A DNA stretch of 64,000 bases from Cylicocyclus nassatus (lineage: Eukaryota > Nematoda > Chromadorea > Rhabditida > Strongylidae), in contig CATQJL010000305.1 in assembly GCA_958299035.1 (NCBI GenBank), positions 30,331,733 to 30,395,732 of the forward strand. The letters are read 5' to 3'. The position numbers and the translations under genes are program-made. Below are positions 36,529-46,341 of the stretch, one piece after another (within the stretch, counting starts at the first letter, position 1; each line of letters opens with the position of its first letter). The notes beneath the pieces were generated by a model, which did not search any database, was not told where the DNA came from, and was given only the letters and a program-made list of their open reading frames with translations.

Positions 36529-39500
36529 ATGTTCCTCTTTTCGATTTTGCCTCTAACGGTAAGGACTCTCTTACAAGCCATTTAAAGAGCCATTACTAAA
36601 TTACAATAAATTTTAATTTTCAGGCAATATTAGTGCCTTCAGCTTCGTCAGAAGGTTGGTTTGAACATCCGACAAAGCTGTACTCCAAATATAATCATTT
36701 ACAGCGTATTGCCCTGATGGTGGTAAACTCGAAAAGTCTTATATCGATTCTAATATACTAAACCTTATCAATAATAAACGATCGCAGTTGGCAAAGGGAA
36801 AATTGGAAGACGGTAGTGGTAGTTCACCTGCGACTAAATTTCCAAAAGCGAAGGCAATGAACAAAGTTGTAAGTGCTTTGTATTTTATACTTTGGGCAGG
36901 TATGACCCGTATCAAAAATTAGCACTTAGGCTTGAAGGTGAGAGCTCCCGAATTCTAATCTTCATTTGGCCTAAGTATCTCAGCTCCGAATAGTAGTCTT
37001 TTCACATGATACACTATCATATAAAGCTCCGTAAAAGCTTTGCAATAACAACTTAGGAATGGGGCTGCAATCTGGAGGAAACCGCGATACAAAAATTAGG
37101 ACTCGACTGTACACGTTCGACAAAACCTGAAGATGTTGCCGGAAAAGCAGGGCTCTACTATGTGTAAGCAATCACTAACAGACTTTTCATCTGTAGTTAT
37201 TGTGCCGTGGCCTTGGTAATGGATTAATCATTCATCTATCTAATTCAGCAAATTCTCAAAGGTTTCGAATGTGAATGGTGACGGCACATTCATCGCTGTT
37301 TACGTTCATATGTGAAGATCATATTACGACGTAAATTTTAGCGAACCTGATGATTTCGGGCTTCCGCCGAGCTTTGCGGTCGCCACCTGGTTAAGGGAGC
37401 ATATCGCGGCTCCGTTTACAGGCCTCACTGGGCCCCCCACTGAAGTCAAAAGGCCTAGTAGTGATACTAGTTTCGAGAACTTCACTAATGTCAGTTTCTG
37501 TGTAATTGAGTTCCACACGACATCAACAAGATAATGTCAACATATTTCAGCTTATGAATGAAAACACGACAAAGATTGGCTGTGCAGAGCTTATTTGTAA
37601 ATCCGGAAAGAGATATCTGTTATGCCTAACAAACAAACCGTAAGCTTTCTTCCGCAGATTTGCCTGTTGCGTGGATAACGAAGAATTTGCAAGCCTCAAG
37701 CTAAATGTCAGGTTTTCTGGAAAAGATTGTGTAAAGACTGTTCAACAATGAGGCTAAATTTCTCAAATATTCAAACATTTACAATTACAATTTGGTGCTT
37801 GTGACGATCCAAGAACAACAAGCCCGTAGTCAAGCAAACCATTAGATAGAACGTACCAGATGGATTTATCTAGTATTTTTGGAGATCACTTGAGCTAGAA
37901 GTCTTATGCTTCTCCGGTACAGTTTTTAGAGCGCATATGACAGAAATCATTGGATTTTTTTTAATTCGGCATGGCTTTGAAGAAGTTTGACGAAATCTTC
38001 GATTTTCCCTTGATTTCGTTGATCAAGCAAATACCGGCGATTCGTAGCATGCAATGATGGGGACGTCTCGGCGTTTTTTTGATGGAGCGCTTTGTTTTAC
38101 CTACCATCTGCTGTCTCTCTCATGCACCAAATATCGTGGTGAGACGCAATGGTGCCTAATCTTTGCGTGTCATAAATCGCCTATACATATGCAGTTCTGT
38201 CTGCGACTAAAACAGCTTTACTTGCTTTTGAGCCTTTTTTGGCTGCTCTCAAATAGTACATCACAGAAACTAAAGCTATGTTATTTATAGCCCAATTGCT
38301 AATGATGGAAATGGAATTGTCTATAGGGTTAATGAAACAAAACCCTGTAGTGGTTGTAAAAAAAACACTAGACCGTGCAACAAAGAAACAAAATTGTGCG
38401 AAGCGCCCGAGCAATCAACCACAGAGGCCACAACAAAGGCCACAACAGAGACCACAACAAAGGCCGCAAAGGCCACAACAACCACGGAGGCTTCCTATCC
38501 TGGCAAGCTACCCACAGGTACTTATTTGTAGAATTTCAAAATTCTGACTATACAGGCGTTTAGGCCTCTAATGAAATCAAACTAAACATGCGCTCGCGGT
38601 ACTGTGAATAATCAAACAGTTACTCTGCACTTATCAGTGGCCATGCATCTTGTCTCCTTCTGGCGAGGGACTAAAAGCATATACATACCATTACAAAGGG
38701 CAGCAGGGAATTTTTTTAGTCTCTTTTACTACATACTAAAGCGAATGGTCTAATCGAAGCATCAAAGATACCAAATCCTTTTGATCTCATTTTTTAAACA
38801 TAAAACATGAATCTCTCTCTCTGAGGGCTAGGTAAAGTAGGGCTAAAACGTAATTCACTTTCACATCTTATATTGCTTTTTTACATATGTCAAAAGTACT
38901 TCACCTACAGGTAAGTGTAGGGTGCTCAGTCTCTGCTTACAACTAAGCCGTCGAAGGCAAAAAATTTGCCGTGTATAACCATAGAAGGCAATAGGATTCC
39001 CAAAACTTTTTTTGGGGATACAGGGAAAAATTTACTATCAAAAAAGAGGCGTTTCGTCGGCTTTTGCAATTTCAGAATGGCTCTCAAAAATCTTGGCAAG
39101 TGTCAAGCCATAGAACTTAACTCCAAGACATCCTAATGAAACCAGATTGAAATTGGAAGAATTTTGAAAACTCGGTCTTTTGAATGCAGTAGCCTTTTTG
39201 GTACTACAGTCATCATTGAAAGATAGATAGGGATGTTTGTTTCTTCACTCCAAAAAAGGTTGATCCCGTGAACAATTTACCAGTCATTCCGTCACAGCCT
39301 TTACATTTTGCGTAAAAGCTATTACGGAATGATTGATGAGCTACGGACTACGTTAACGATGCTGTATCAGCAGAAATCCTAGAGAATATAGTATTTACAA
39401 AACCAAATGAAAGATCTCAGACAACATTCATAGCAGTTACGAATTTTAATTTGCAATGTCTTCCAGTCTGCCGATGATGAGAGCTACCTAAATGTACTTT

Positions 39501-40710
39501 TCTTTTCTTCATTTTCCGTTTTTCTTTCTTCCTCGAATTCAATAAATCTCCGGATCAGCAACCGCATCTATCAAAATATTCGTTCCACTATTCTCAGAAA
39601 GGCGAAGTTAAATTAGTCTTTTGACTACAAACTTTATAGGAACGAATACAAAGTGCCCGAACAATGTCGGAATGACTGATGAACTCAGGACGCAGTACGT
39701 GAACACACATAACGACAAGAGGTTCAAAATGATTCTTGCCATTTATTTTCTGTTCAGTTTCGCTAAATGATGTCCTTAGGAGCACTGAAGTTCTAGATTT
39801 TTCAGAGGCAGACGAAGGTTTAATAAATTTACGTCACGACCTTATAGAAATGATGTTTTAGAAGCAGTCTCGCGAAAGGCGGCCAAGTCAAAAGACCAAG
39901 CGGAAACTTTCTACCATCTGGAGCAAATATCCTAAAACTGGTAATTTCTTTTACCTATGCTGCGAATCCATCATCAAATCTCGCAAGTGTATCTGAAATC
40001 TCTATCATGCTTGAAAATTTTCAGAAATTTGAATGCGAACTGGAAAATGAAGCTATTCAAGAAGTACAACAATGTCCTACATCTAAGACACCGCATGATA
40101 ACTATGGTAAAAACTTCGGCACTAGTATTGTTACATCAACTTACAGTGATGCAGTAGATAAGGTTGGCAATTTTGTTTGGTTCATGATGTAGAATTTCGT
40201 AAAATGCAAAGATATAGGCTGTGACAAATTGGTGGGATGTGGTTAGAACCGAAACCAATGGTCCAGGAATGCAAGTGACATTCCGTAGTAATCATGTGAA
40301 TCAACCTGTAGAATCGTATACCCAGGTAAAGACGAATACTTTTTTAGAAATGTTATCTATGCACGTTGAAGACCTTAATGATTATAAGCAGTCAACACTA
40401 GGAAACAGTAAATTGAGTGGAACACACGCTGAGTTTTCTATTTGCATAACACAAGCACCTTTACTTCTTATTCTCAGATTGCTTGGGCCAACACCAACAA
40501 AATTGGATGTGGAATCGCCAAATGTTCATCTTCCTACACGGTCATATGTCTTTATTATCCAAAGTACGTCGCACGTTTGCTTTATCATTCAAGCTAGTAT
40601 GAGACTTCTATAGAGGTAACATCGTCGACCAACCGATTTACACGAAGGGAATTCCTTGTGACGCTTGTCCTACGACATGCGACAGCGCTCTTGGACTCTG
40701 TCTGCAGTGA
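36529..40710 (+). CDS. Two-CAP-domain ASP (SCP/TAPS), gene copy 1
   Basis: Secreted protein of the CAP superfamily. Nematode ASPs are abundant excretory-secretory proteins; the molecular role here is unknown. Proposed exons: 36529-36558, 36624-36654, 36705-36868, 37057-37161, 37249-37277, 37342-37489, 37551-37639, 38291-38517, 39640-39721, 39862-39940, 40025-40162, 40218-40325, 40478-40563, 40614-40710. All introns are GT-AG and the sum is 1,413 nt (470 codons plus TGA). Residues 1-21 form a signal peptide (MFLFSILPLTAILVPSASSEA) ahead of YCPDGG. CAP domain 1 spans about 22-235 (NLINNKRSQLAKG, WGCNLEETAIQKLGLDC, TTKIGCAELIC, hinge PCSGCKKNTRPC). A Thr-rich linker follows (about 236-265). CAP domain 2 spans about 270-470 (VGMTDELRTQYVNTHNDKR, KFECELENEAIQEV, AVTNWWDVV, YTQIAWANTNKIGCG, IPCDACPTTC). 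The exon 4/5 junction is least certain: an alternative donor at 37164 with a longer exon 5 ending at 37312 also keeps frame but needs a 29-nt intron. CAP signature His/Glu residues look substituted in both domains. Confidence 0.9.
38395..38500 (+). repeat. Coding minisatellite in Thr-rich linker
   Basis: Imperfect repeats of an acaacaaaggcc / acaacagagacc type encode the T-T-x linker between the two CAP domains (exon 8). The repeat appears to have the same number of units in copy 2. Such linkers are usually flexible and O-glycosylated; that is family knowledge, not shown here. Confidence 0.75.
39326..39382 (+). pseudogene. Relict CAP exon inside intron 8
   Basis: The frame GMIDELRTTLTMLYQQKS followed by TAG closely resembles the functional exon 9 sequence GMTDELRTQYVNTHN 360 bp downstream. 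The expected upstream cysteine codons are degraded, there is no intact acceptor, and a stop follows. This looks like a decayed duplicate of the first exon of CAP domain 2. The same relic is in unit 2 at 56623-56679. Confidence 0.65.
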
Positions 40711-41042
40711 TCATAACTCTAAACAACTATTCATCGTTTATCCTGTCTTTTCCTTAAACTTTTCTACTATACGGGGGCACTTCATCTTTCGTGGTCATCT
40801 TTCGTTTAAGTATTGCTTTTTACTCTTGCTAGTAAATTCTTTCATGTATGTACAGTGTTGTTACATTTGAGGTCTTAGAAAGAATAGTCGTTTGAGGTCA
40901 TAGAATCTGAAAGGTTTGCTGTAAACAACTGCTTTCCGATTCTAAGTCTCATCGACTTAGATGAATCAAACTAGTAATTGGCTAAAGACTTGTGCGGACA
41001 GACTATGCAATTGCAGCTACCGTTCATCGCGGCGTACGCCAT

Positions 41043-41107
41043 GCCCTAATTTTTACTCGACACCATTTTTTGGTGAATCAAAAATGGTGTCGAGTAAAGA
41101 TTAAGGC
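41043..41107. ncRNA. Candidate small hairpin RNA or mini-MITE (unit 1)
   Basis: TTACTCGACACCATTTTT pairs perfectly with AAAAATGGTGTCGAGTAA across a 9-base loop (tggtgaatc). An outer helix gccctaat / attaaggc follows after a 2x2 internal loop. In unit 2 the outer helix is fully paired (attagggc, 58340-58404). Size and shape resemble an animal pre-miRNA, but equally a tiny palindromic transposon. There is no transcript evidence, and either strand could be expressed. Confidence 0.35.
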
Positions 41108-41870
41108 CTATTAAACTTCCAGCATCAAACTTTTTCCCCAAAATTTTCTAATTAATCACAGCGTAAATATAGATTGAGTAACGCAACTGTGTAGCTGGAA
41201 CTAGCTACAGTTCATGTTGACTGCTACCCTTTGGTATCAACATCTGAACGAGTTGGCATAGAATTGTAAGTTATTCAAAAGATTATGGCCTATGCGAAGA
41301 GTTCTGCTCAATCTCAATCTCAAGATTTGGTCTTTTCTTGATTGAAAAATTGGATGAGTTTGCGACGACGTACTACGCTCACTGCGATATTGCACCGGGG
41401 ATTTTCTTCAATAGTCAGCAATGTAATCCGAAAAGCAAGCCCAAAGAAGCTTGGCACTTCAACAGCAGTCTGAAGGTGTTTCAATGAGCATTCCGGGGAC
41501 ACGGAAGTGTAAGATAATTTTTATCAAAGCTTAGGGCCATATAGGCCATTAAAATCAAGAAGCTTTTCGCTTTGAGGATTCTTGTCGGAACCATCGTGGA
41601 AGGATATAAAGTATGTAAACAAAATCATTCACACAATTTTTAGTACGGTAGTTATGATTTGCGACGTCAGCCTTGATCGGTAATGATATGGAAGCTCTTA
41701 TGCATATCAACCATCGTCCTTGTCATCGTACAGTTGCTTATTTGATGCGCATTTATATTTTAAAATATTCGCTTGCGCTTTCACGAGCTGACAATCGAGT
41801 AAAATCCAATCACGAACAATTTGTCATAATATAGAAATACATTATAAATTAGATAGGATGGAGCTCTTAA

Positions 41871-42160
41871 AAGGCAGCGTCCCAGCAAAGTCATGGGTAT
41901 TAGAACTTCACAGCGTTGCAATAGTAGACCAAAATAATCTATCTTGAACGAAAGCGCACCTAGAAGGCTTAGAATCTACTCCAGAAGTCTTTCGGACCTC
42001 GCCTGTTTGCAAGTAATTTTGAGCGAACACGGACTTGTAGAGCTTCAAAAAACCTCTCGATTATTTTCATGCGCTGAAAAACCCAAATAGGGTTCAGCAT
42101 AACGAAAGGCTCCAAAAAGTTGAAAAATCGGAAAGCAGTTTTCTACTGGGACACTGCCTT
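41871..42160. mobile_element. AAGGCAGYGTCCC family, copy 2
   Basis: It begins aaggcagcgtcccagc and ends ctgggacactgcctt, so inverted termini of about 15 bp are clear in this copy. About 290 bp, non-coding. Relatives lie at 7703-8010 and 63527-63882. Confidence 0.7.
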
Positions 42161-42224
42161 CAAGGAAAGAATCTTGATAAAGCTGAATGTCTGTTTGTCT
42201 CAACATTAGTTTTTAGAACTATCT

Positions 42225-42450
42225 TATACTTTCGTCGATTTTATTTATTTTTTGCAAGCTTTGAGCGACGAGGCTGGGGTTTGACACAGAGGAGGGGATA
42301 AGCGAGCATGCTGATTACGAATACATTATTAGTTTTTTAGAAATGTCCGTCAATTTTACCAATGTCATCGATTTTTTTTTTGCAAAGTATAATCAACAGG
42401 GCTGGGGTTGGCGCAGGGAGCAAGTAAGCATGGTGATTACGAAAACTAAC
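42225..42450 (-). repeat. Inverted relative of 17320-17530
   Basis: Two sub-copies of a ttttgcaaag/agctt...ggctggggt...gcatg(c/g)tgattacgaa pattern, matching the reverse complement of the repeat at 17320-17530. Confidence 0.55.
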
Positions 42451-42655
42451 CGGGCATAGGGAACTGGCATGTAGAAATGGGAACATGGGGAGGCTGTATA
42501 GGAATGGGGTTGGTGACCTCTACCATAATGCTTTAACAGGGCGGGGCAGAGGCGGGGTATGCTAGTGCTAAATAATCGTTAGGTTATCTCCGATTGTGTG
42601 TGGCATAGACAGCATAAAAAAAAAGGAGAAACATGCAAGCACTCAGTCATTAGTC

Positions 42656-42972
42656 ATGGCTTCCACTACACTATATTTTCTTCACCGCATTAGCATTGTG
42701 AGTACTCAAGTAATTGCCGGTGATACACTTCTCAGGAAAGGTTTTCGGTGAAATTTGGCGCACTTTGTTGTTCCCGTCTTGGAACTGCAAAAACGCAACG
42801 ATCAGCTATCCTTAGCGTCAACACTTTAAGTAGTTACGTGCCTGAGAAGACAAGAAGACACTATGATATAGCCCCAAACACTCACTTGGAAGTATGTCTA
42901 CTTCAGAAAACCAGGACGAAGACGGCAAAGGTTGACATTATGTGCAACGGCACATATGGTCATGTGAGGTGA
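42656..42972 (+). CDS. Weak two-exon gene candidate (unit 1)
   Basis: Exon 1, 42656-42697 (MASTTLYFLHRISI), is followed by GTGAGT; an acceptor cttctcag opens exon 2, 42736-42972, ending in TGA, for 92 residues. A CATAAAA box at about 42613 lies 40 bp upstream, as in the ASP gene. I recognise no domain, the N-terminus is a poor signal peptide, and an alternative frame of exon 2 is also open for about 25 codons. In unit 2 the frame is kept, with one Ser-to-Thr change (59949-60265). This may be non-coding. Confidence 0.2.
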
Positions 42973-43940
42973 CTAAACTGACCCTTCTGCACGCGCAAAT
43001 GCAGGCAGTTCAGTCGTGACATTTCATTCACAAGCTAATTTGCCGAAATCTCGACAACGTCGCTAAAGCACTACATATGTTTACGGACAGGTTTATCGAG
43101 AGTGCAGTTGATAATTTCGTGTGTCAGCATATCTTCGTGGAGATAGCATGATTGTGTCGTCACAAGCTTACAAGTCAGGCAGTTTTCATTAGCTTGGAGG
43201 AGAAGTCCAATAAAAACGCTTTGGAAGGGGAGCTTTTATATTTTGTTTTGTTTTTTTGACCTCCCACCTCAACAATATGAAAACCTTGTAAGAGGTATCT
43301 CTTCAGAGCAAAGGGGAACAAGGACAAGTGTTGTGGCACGTACCGCCGTTTTCTAATTTAAATTCATAAACTGCCGCTTTTCATCCCTGAATCTTTTGAT
43401 CAAATCAAAGCTACTCATCTAACGTCCGCAGTTCATAGCAAGGGTTCGCAAGCAGTTGGTTGTTCCTTCCAGTGTAACATGATATCTAGGCATATGCCTA
43501 GAAGAGTAAAGAAAACAACAAATCCTTCATTCTTTATTCTTACAAAAGTTTCAAAACCCAAATTGAATTCTTAAGCAAGGTATTCCACTATGCTCAGCTA
43601 CCTTATAGTCTTTGGAACATTGATTTATGCTATCAGAAAATCGAACATTAGCGATATTGTGTATTTTTTGTTGATTCAATAGTCGAAATTCTTGGTTTTT
43701 TAATATCTTTCATCGAATATTTAGAATAATAAAGTTTTAAAACAAATATGTGCACTGACTACCTGTGTGACAACTTTAACTTGCGGGACATCAAGTATAG
43801 AATGACCTGTAGTGAACCACCGTCAATCCAAATCGAGGCGGACGGCCCTAACAAGGGAAGACCGCTTTTTCGAAGAGTCAATATGAAGTGGATGGATACC
43901 GGATAGAATCTGAAACGCTGATTCTAAATACACCTTCTAT

Positions 43941-45177
43941 TAGGTTAGTGCAAAAGTAAAGTGCGTCTTTGTAGCTCATGTTTTAAGACAATTTTTTCTA
44001 TCAAAATTTGTTCTTTGGCAAAAACTTAGCATGGCATCAAGAATCTTTTTATACTCCATCCATTGGTCGTTAGAACGGGCTTCTAGCCTCATTCATAAAA
44101 GAATTATAGAGCTTTATACAAGCGCACTAAACCAGAATTCCATTGCATTTACTTCTCGGGTCAGCACTCAGGCGCGAATATAGACATTCCTGTGAAAATC
44201 CAGCTTCTTTTGCAATGCCTACAAAATGTCTACATTATGCACATCTAATCATTTTTTCTGAGATTATCTAAGCTGAGATATCGTCACCTCAACAAGGCCA
44301 GTCGTATTCTGTCAGTCATTGTCTGTTGTGGTCCATGTAGTAGTACTGCAGAAAGCAATTGCCAAACTTCACTCATTTCTGTAAGCGTGAGCATAGGGTC
44401 TCTTTTTGACGGTTTTTTTGCAAAAACGTTTAGCCGTTTACTACGCAGAAAATCAAAACTCCATTAGTTGAAAAAAGGTGGCAATTTTACTTTTTTAATT
44501 TTTTTGTTTTGGCAAACCTTTTTTTACAAACCTTTAATCTTTTTTGTACTATAAGCTTGCGGCTACAAGGTAGGCTACTTATCATTTACACTAACAATTT
44601 TTGAATGGAGTTTGGCCAGTTAATTCAAAGAACTTTTTTTTCGCTTATTAATCCATAATTTTTTATGTGCTGTATTGCGAAAGCTGAAAGCTTTGCTGCC
44701 TCTGATGGTCTTTGTTGAAAGACTAGAATTACTTATAGATCAACTTTTAACACTACAGTACACTCCCAACATCATTTCTAACGCCATAATCAAATGTTTG
44801 AGTAAAAATAAATACATATCATACAAGTATTTGCAACTACAATCGTTCAAAAACACTAAAACTTTTGTCACTAGAATGCTCACAAAAATGCAACTCAGCA
44901 TTTTTTGACTTTTTTGATCTATTTGCTCTACCCCTCATGTATAAATACCCCCCCTAAACCAATCCGTTCCAGTGCACCACTCTTCCCTACTGACGAGCCT
45001 CGGGAGTGGTTAACACTATAGTAACCTGTATAGGGGTAGAGGCGAAACAGGCGTAAAGAACCCATCATATCAATATTTACTATTTTATCGCATTGGAAAA
45101 TATAGATTTGCTAGAAAGTTATAACATGTGAAATTGAGGAATCGGAAAACGCGCATTACTTTTGCATTAACGTTATA
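43941..45177. mobile_element. Mariner-type element with non-transposase interior (unit 1)
   Basis: The left end TTAGGTTAGTGCAAAAGTAA and a right end reading TTAATGCAAAAGTAATGCGC on the opposite strand are inverted termini of the TTAGGTTGGTGCAAAAGTAA type known from mariner/MADE1-like elements, with TA borders. The 1.24-kb interior contains no recognisable mariner transposase. It does hold an open frame (44675-44908), a TATAAATA box (44940-44947) and a structured segment (44970-45055). Confidence 0.7.
44940..45055 (+). promoter_or_regulatory. TATA box plus structured segment within mariner-type element
   Basis: TATAAATA at 44940-44947 is followed about 22-30 bp on by a hairpin (agtg-accactc / gagtggt-cact, 44971-45016) and a second helix GCCTC / GAGGC. 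This could be a small RNA gene or a cargo promoter. There is no ATG-led reading frame after it. It is conserved in unit 2 at 62238-62352. Confidence 0.3.
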
Positions 45178-45947
45178 TAAATGCGAAGCGTTAATCCAAG
45201 GAAGCTATGGGCTTTTTCGGGCTACAATGAAATGTGGATAACAATATGGGCTGAGCAACACCTAAGAACGTTTAGAATCAGTTCAGGCCTACAACGCTTA
45301 TTAGGTGTTGTGTGGAAATTTCCGAATTTTGCCATCGAAATTCACGAAAATTAGCATAAGAAGTCCTCATAAGTCTTTCAAAAGAACGCTTTCCAGTTAT
45401 AGAAGATATATTTGAAATCGGTTTCAAGCTCTATCCGTTTGGCACACATCATCTTCCGGATTGCCACTTCGACCGAGCGGCCTTCCCTTGTAGGTCAACT
45501 TTACGGTGCCACGGATCGGCATTAGTCGTGCCATCAAATCTCGGTGACGGCTTGTTTTGCTGACTAATAGTAGGCTGATTCACATTAAGTGCCGAATTTT
45601 GAATCAAATTGACAACCGAGTGAGTTACGGTATTTTTAAAGTGGATCTATATTTTTTAGTCAGCACTCTGGTACATAACTTCTCCATTCACAATGAGTTT
45701 GCATAGATACGACTAAAGTACGTGATTTAAATGAGTATATTAACCCTTTATATTACTCATATTCTGTGAGAAAATCTCCACACATAAAAAGAGGAAAATT
45801 GACATCAAAGATCTAGTTGCTGAGTACCTCCGGGATATTCCCTCTACTAAAATTACACTTTGCATAAAACAAAAATGGGTGATTGGGTCCAATAAACACA
45901 GAACCAGCAAAGCTGGGGACGGAAGGTTGTTTCTTTTGTAAGACTCT

Positions 45948-45958
45948 TTGTAAGACTC
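45948..45958. other. Tandem-duplication junction
   Basis: Unit 1 ends ...cttttgtaagactct at 45947. The word ttgtaagactct is then present a second time, overlapping the start of unit 2 (tttctaggttcgcg, from 45959). At the far end of unit 2 the same word occurs once and runs into unrelated sequence (63247). The extra word is a short templated-looking filler. Confidence 0.85.
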
Positions 45959-46341
45959 TTTCTAGGTTCGCGAAGGATTCGAAAGCCATCCCCAAATTTT
46001 TTGGAGACAAATTTGAGATGGCTTCCGAGTTGCGACCATCCTCCCCCCCTCGTAAAAATTTTTCAGACCTCCACTGATATGCACTGTTTTCGAATTTTGT
46101 AATATGTCAGATTTCTGGCGATCTAACTTACTGTCAGAATGATCTGGTAAAGCTTCAGTGGTCTTGTTTTCCATTCTTAGCTTTGAATAGCGTCGAAAGA
46201 AACCAACACATCATTAAGAAAAACAAAAATTTTCCTCTTACAATTTGCAACAAGGAATCAGTGCGTTAAAAACGTAAGCTTATGAATCAGGATAAAACAA
46301 ATGAATTTTTGGGACGACGTAATACGAAGTATTTTTTGCTT

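Larger units (their letters stand above)
40711..42600. other. 3' flank of ASP gene copy 1
   Basis: No AATAAA lies close to the stop. It contains the hairpin at 41043-41107 and the repeats at 41871-42160 and 42225-42450. A 60-codon minus-strand frame at 41320-41502 has no recognised domain and differs by one residue between units. Confidence 0.4.
30011..45947. repeat. Tandem duplication, unit 1 (15.9 kb)
   Basis: Sequence from 30011 to 45947 recurs in direct order as 45959-63246. Matching landmarks show a nearly constant offset: 17,381-17,382 for 30.4-33.2 kb, 17,297 for 33.5-41.5 kb, about 17,293 near 42.7 kb. Divergence by eye is a few substitutions per kilobase at most. The unit holds one complete ASP gene, a hAT MITE, a mariner-type element and other repeats. 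The left border falls where tttctaggttcgcg starts; sequence left of 30011 does not match. Confidence 0.95.

Noticed and set aside
36900..36937. Exon-like 38-nt piece bounded by AG and GTGAG, reading YDPYQKLALRLE in one frame
   Set aside because: Joined in phase to exon 3 it meets a TGA at once, and it would need a 31-nt intron. Skipping directly to 37057 keeps frame and gives a CAP-like sequence.
40221..40613. 130-codon ORF in the ASP locus
   Set aside because: It is exon 12 read through its intron; the real exon ends at 40325.
44990..45047. Hammerhead-like core: CTGACGA, GCCTC/GAGGC stem, GAAA
   Set aside because: The bases after GAAA do not form a credible stem III with an NUH cleavage site. 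The flanks do not pair as stem I in either common topology, and stem II has a 37-nt loop. A covariance search could reopen it.
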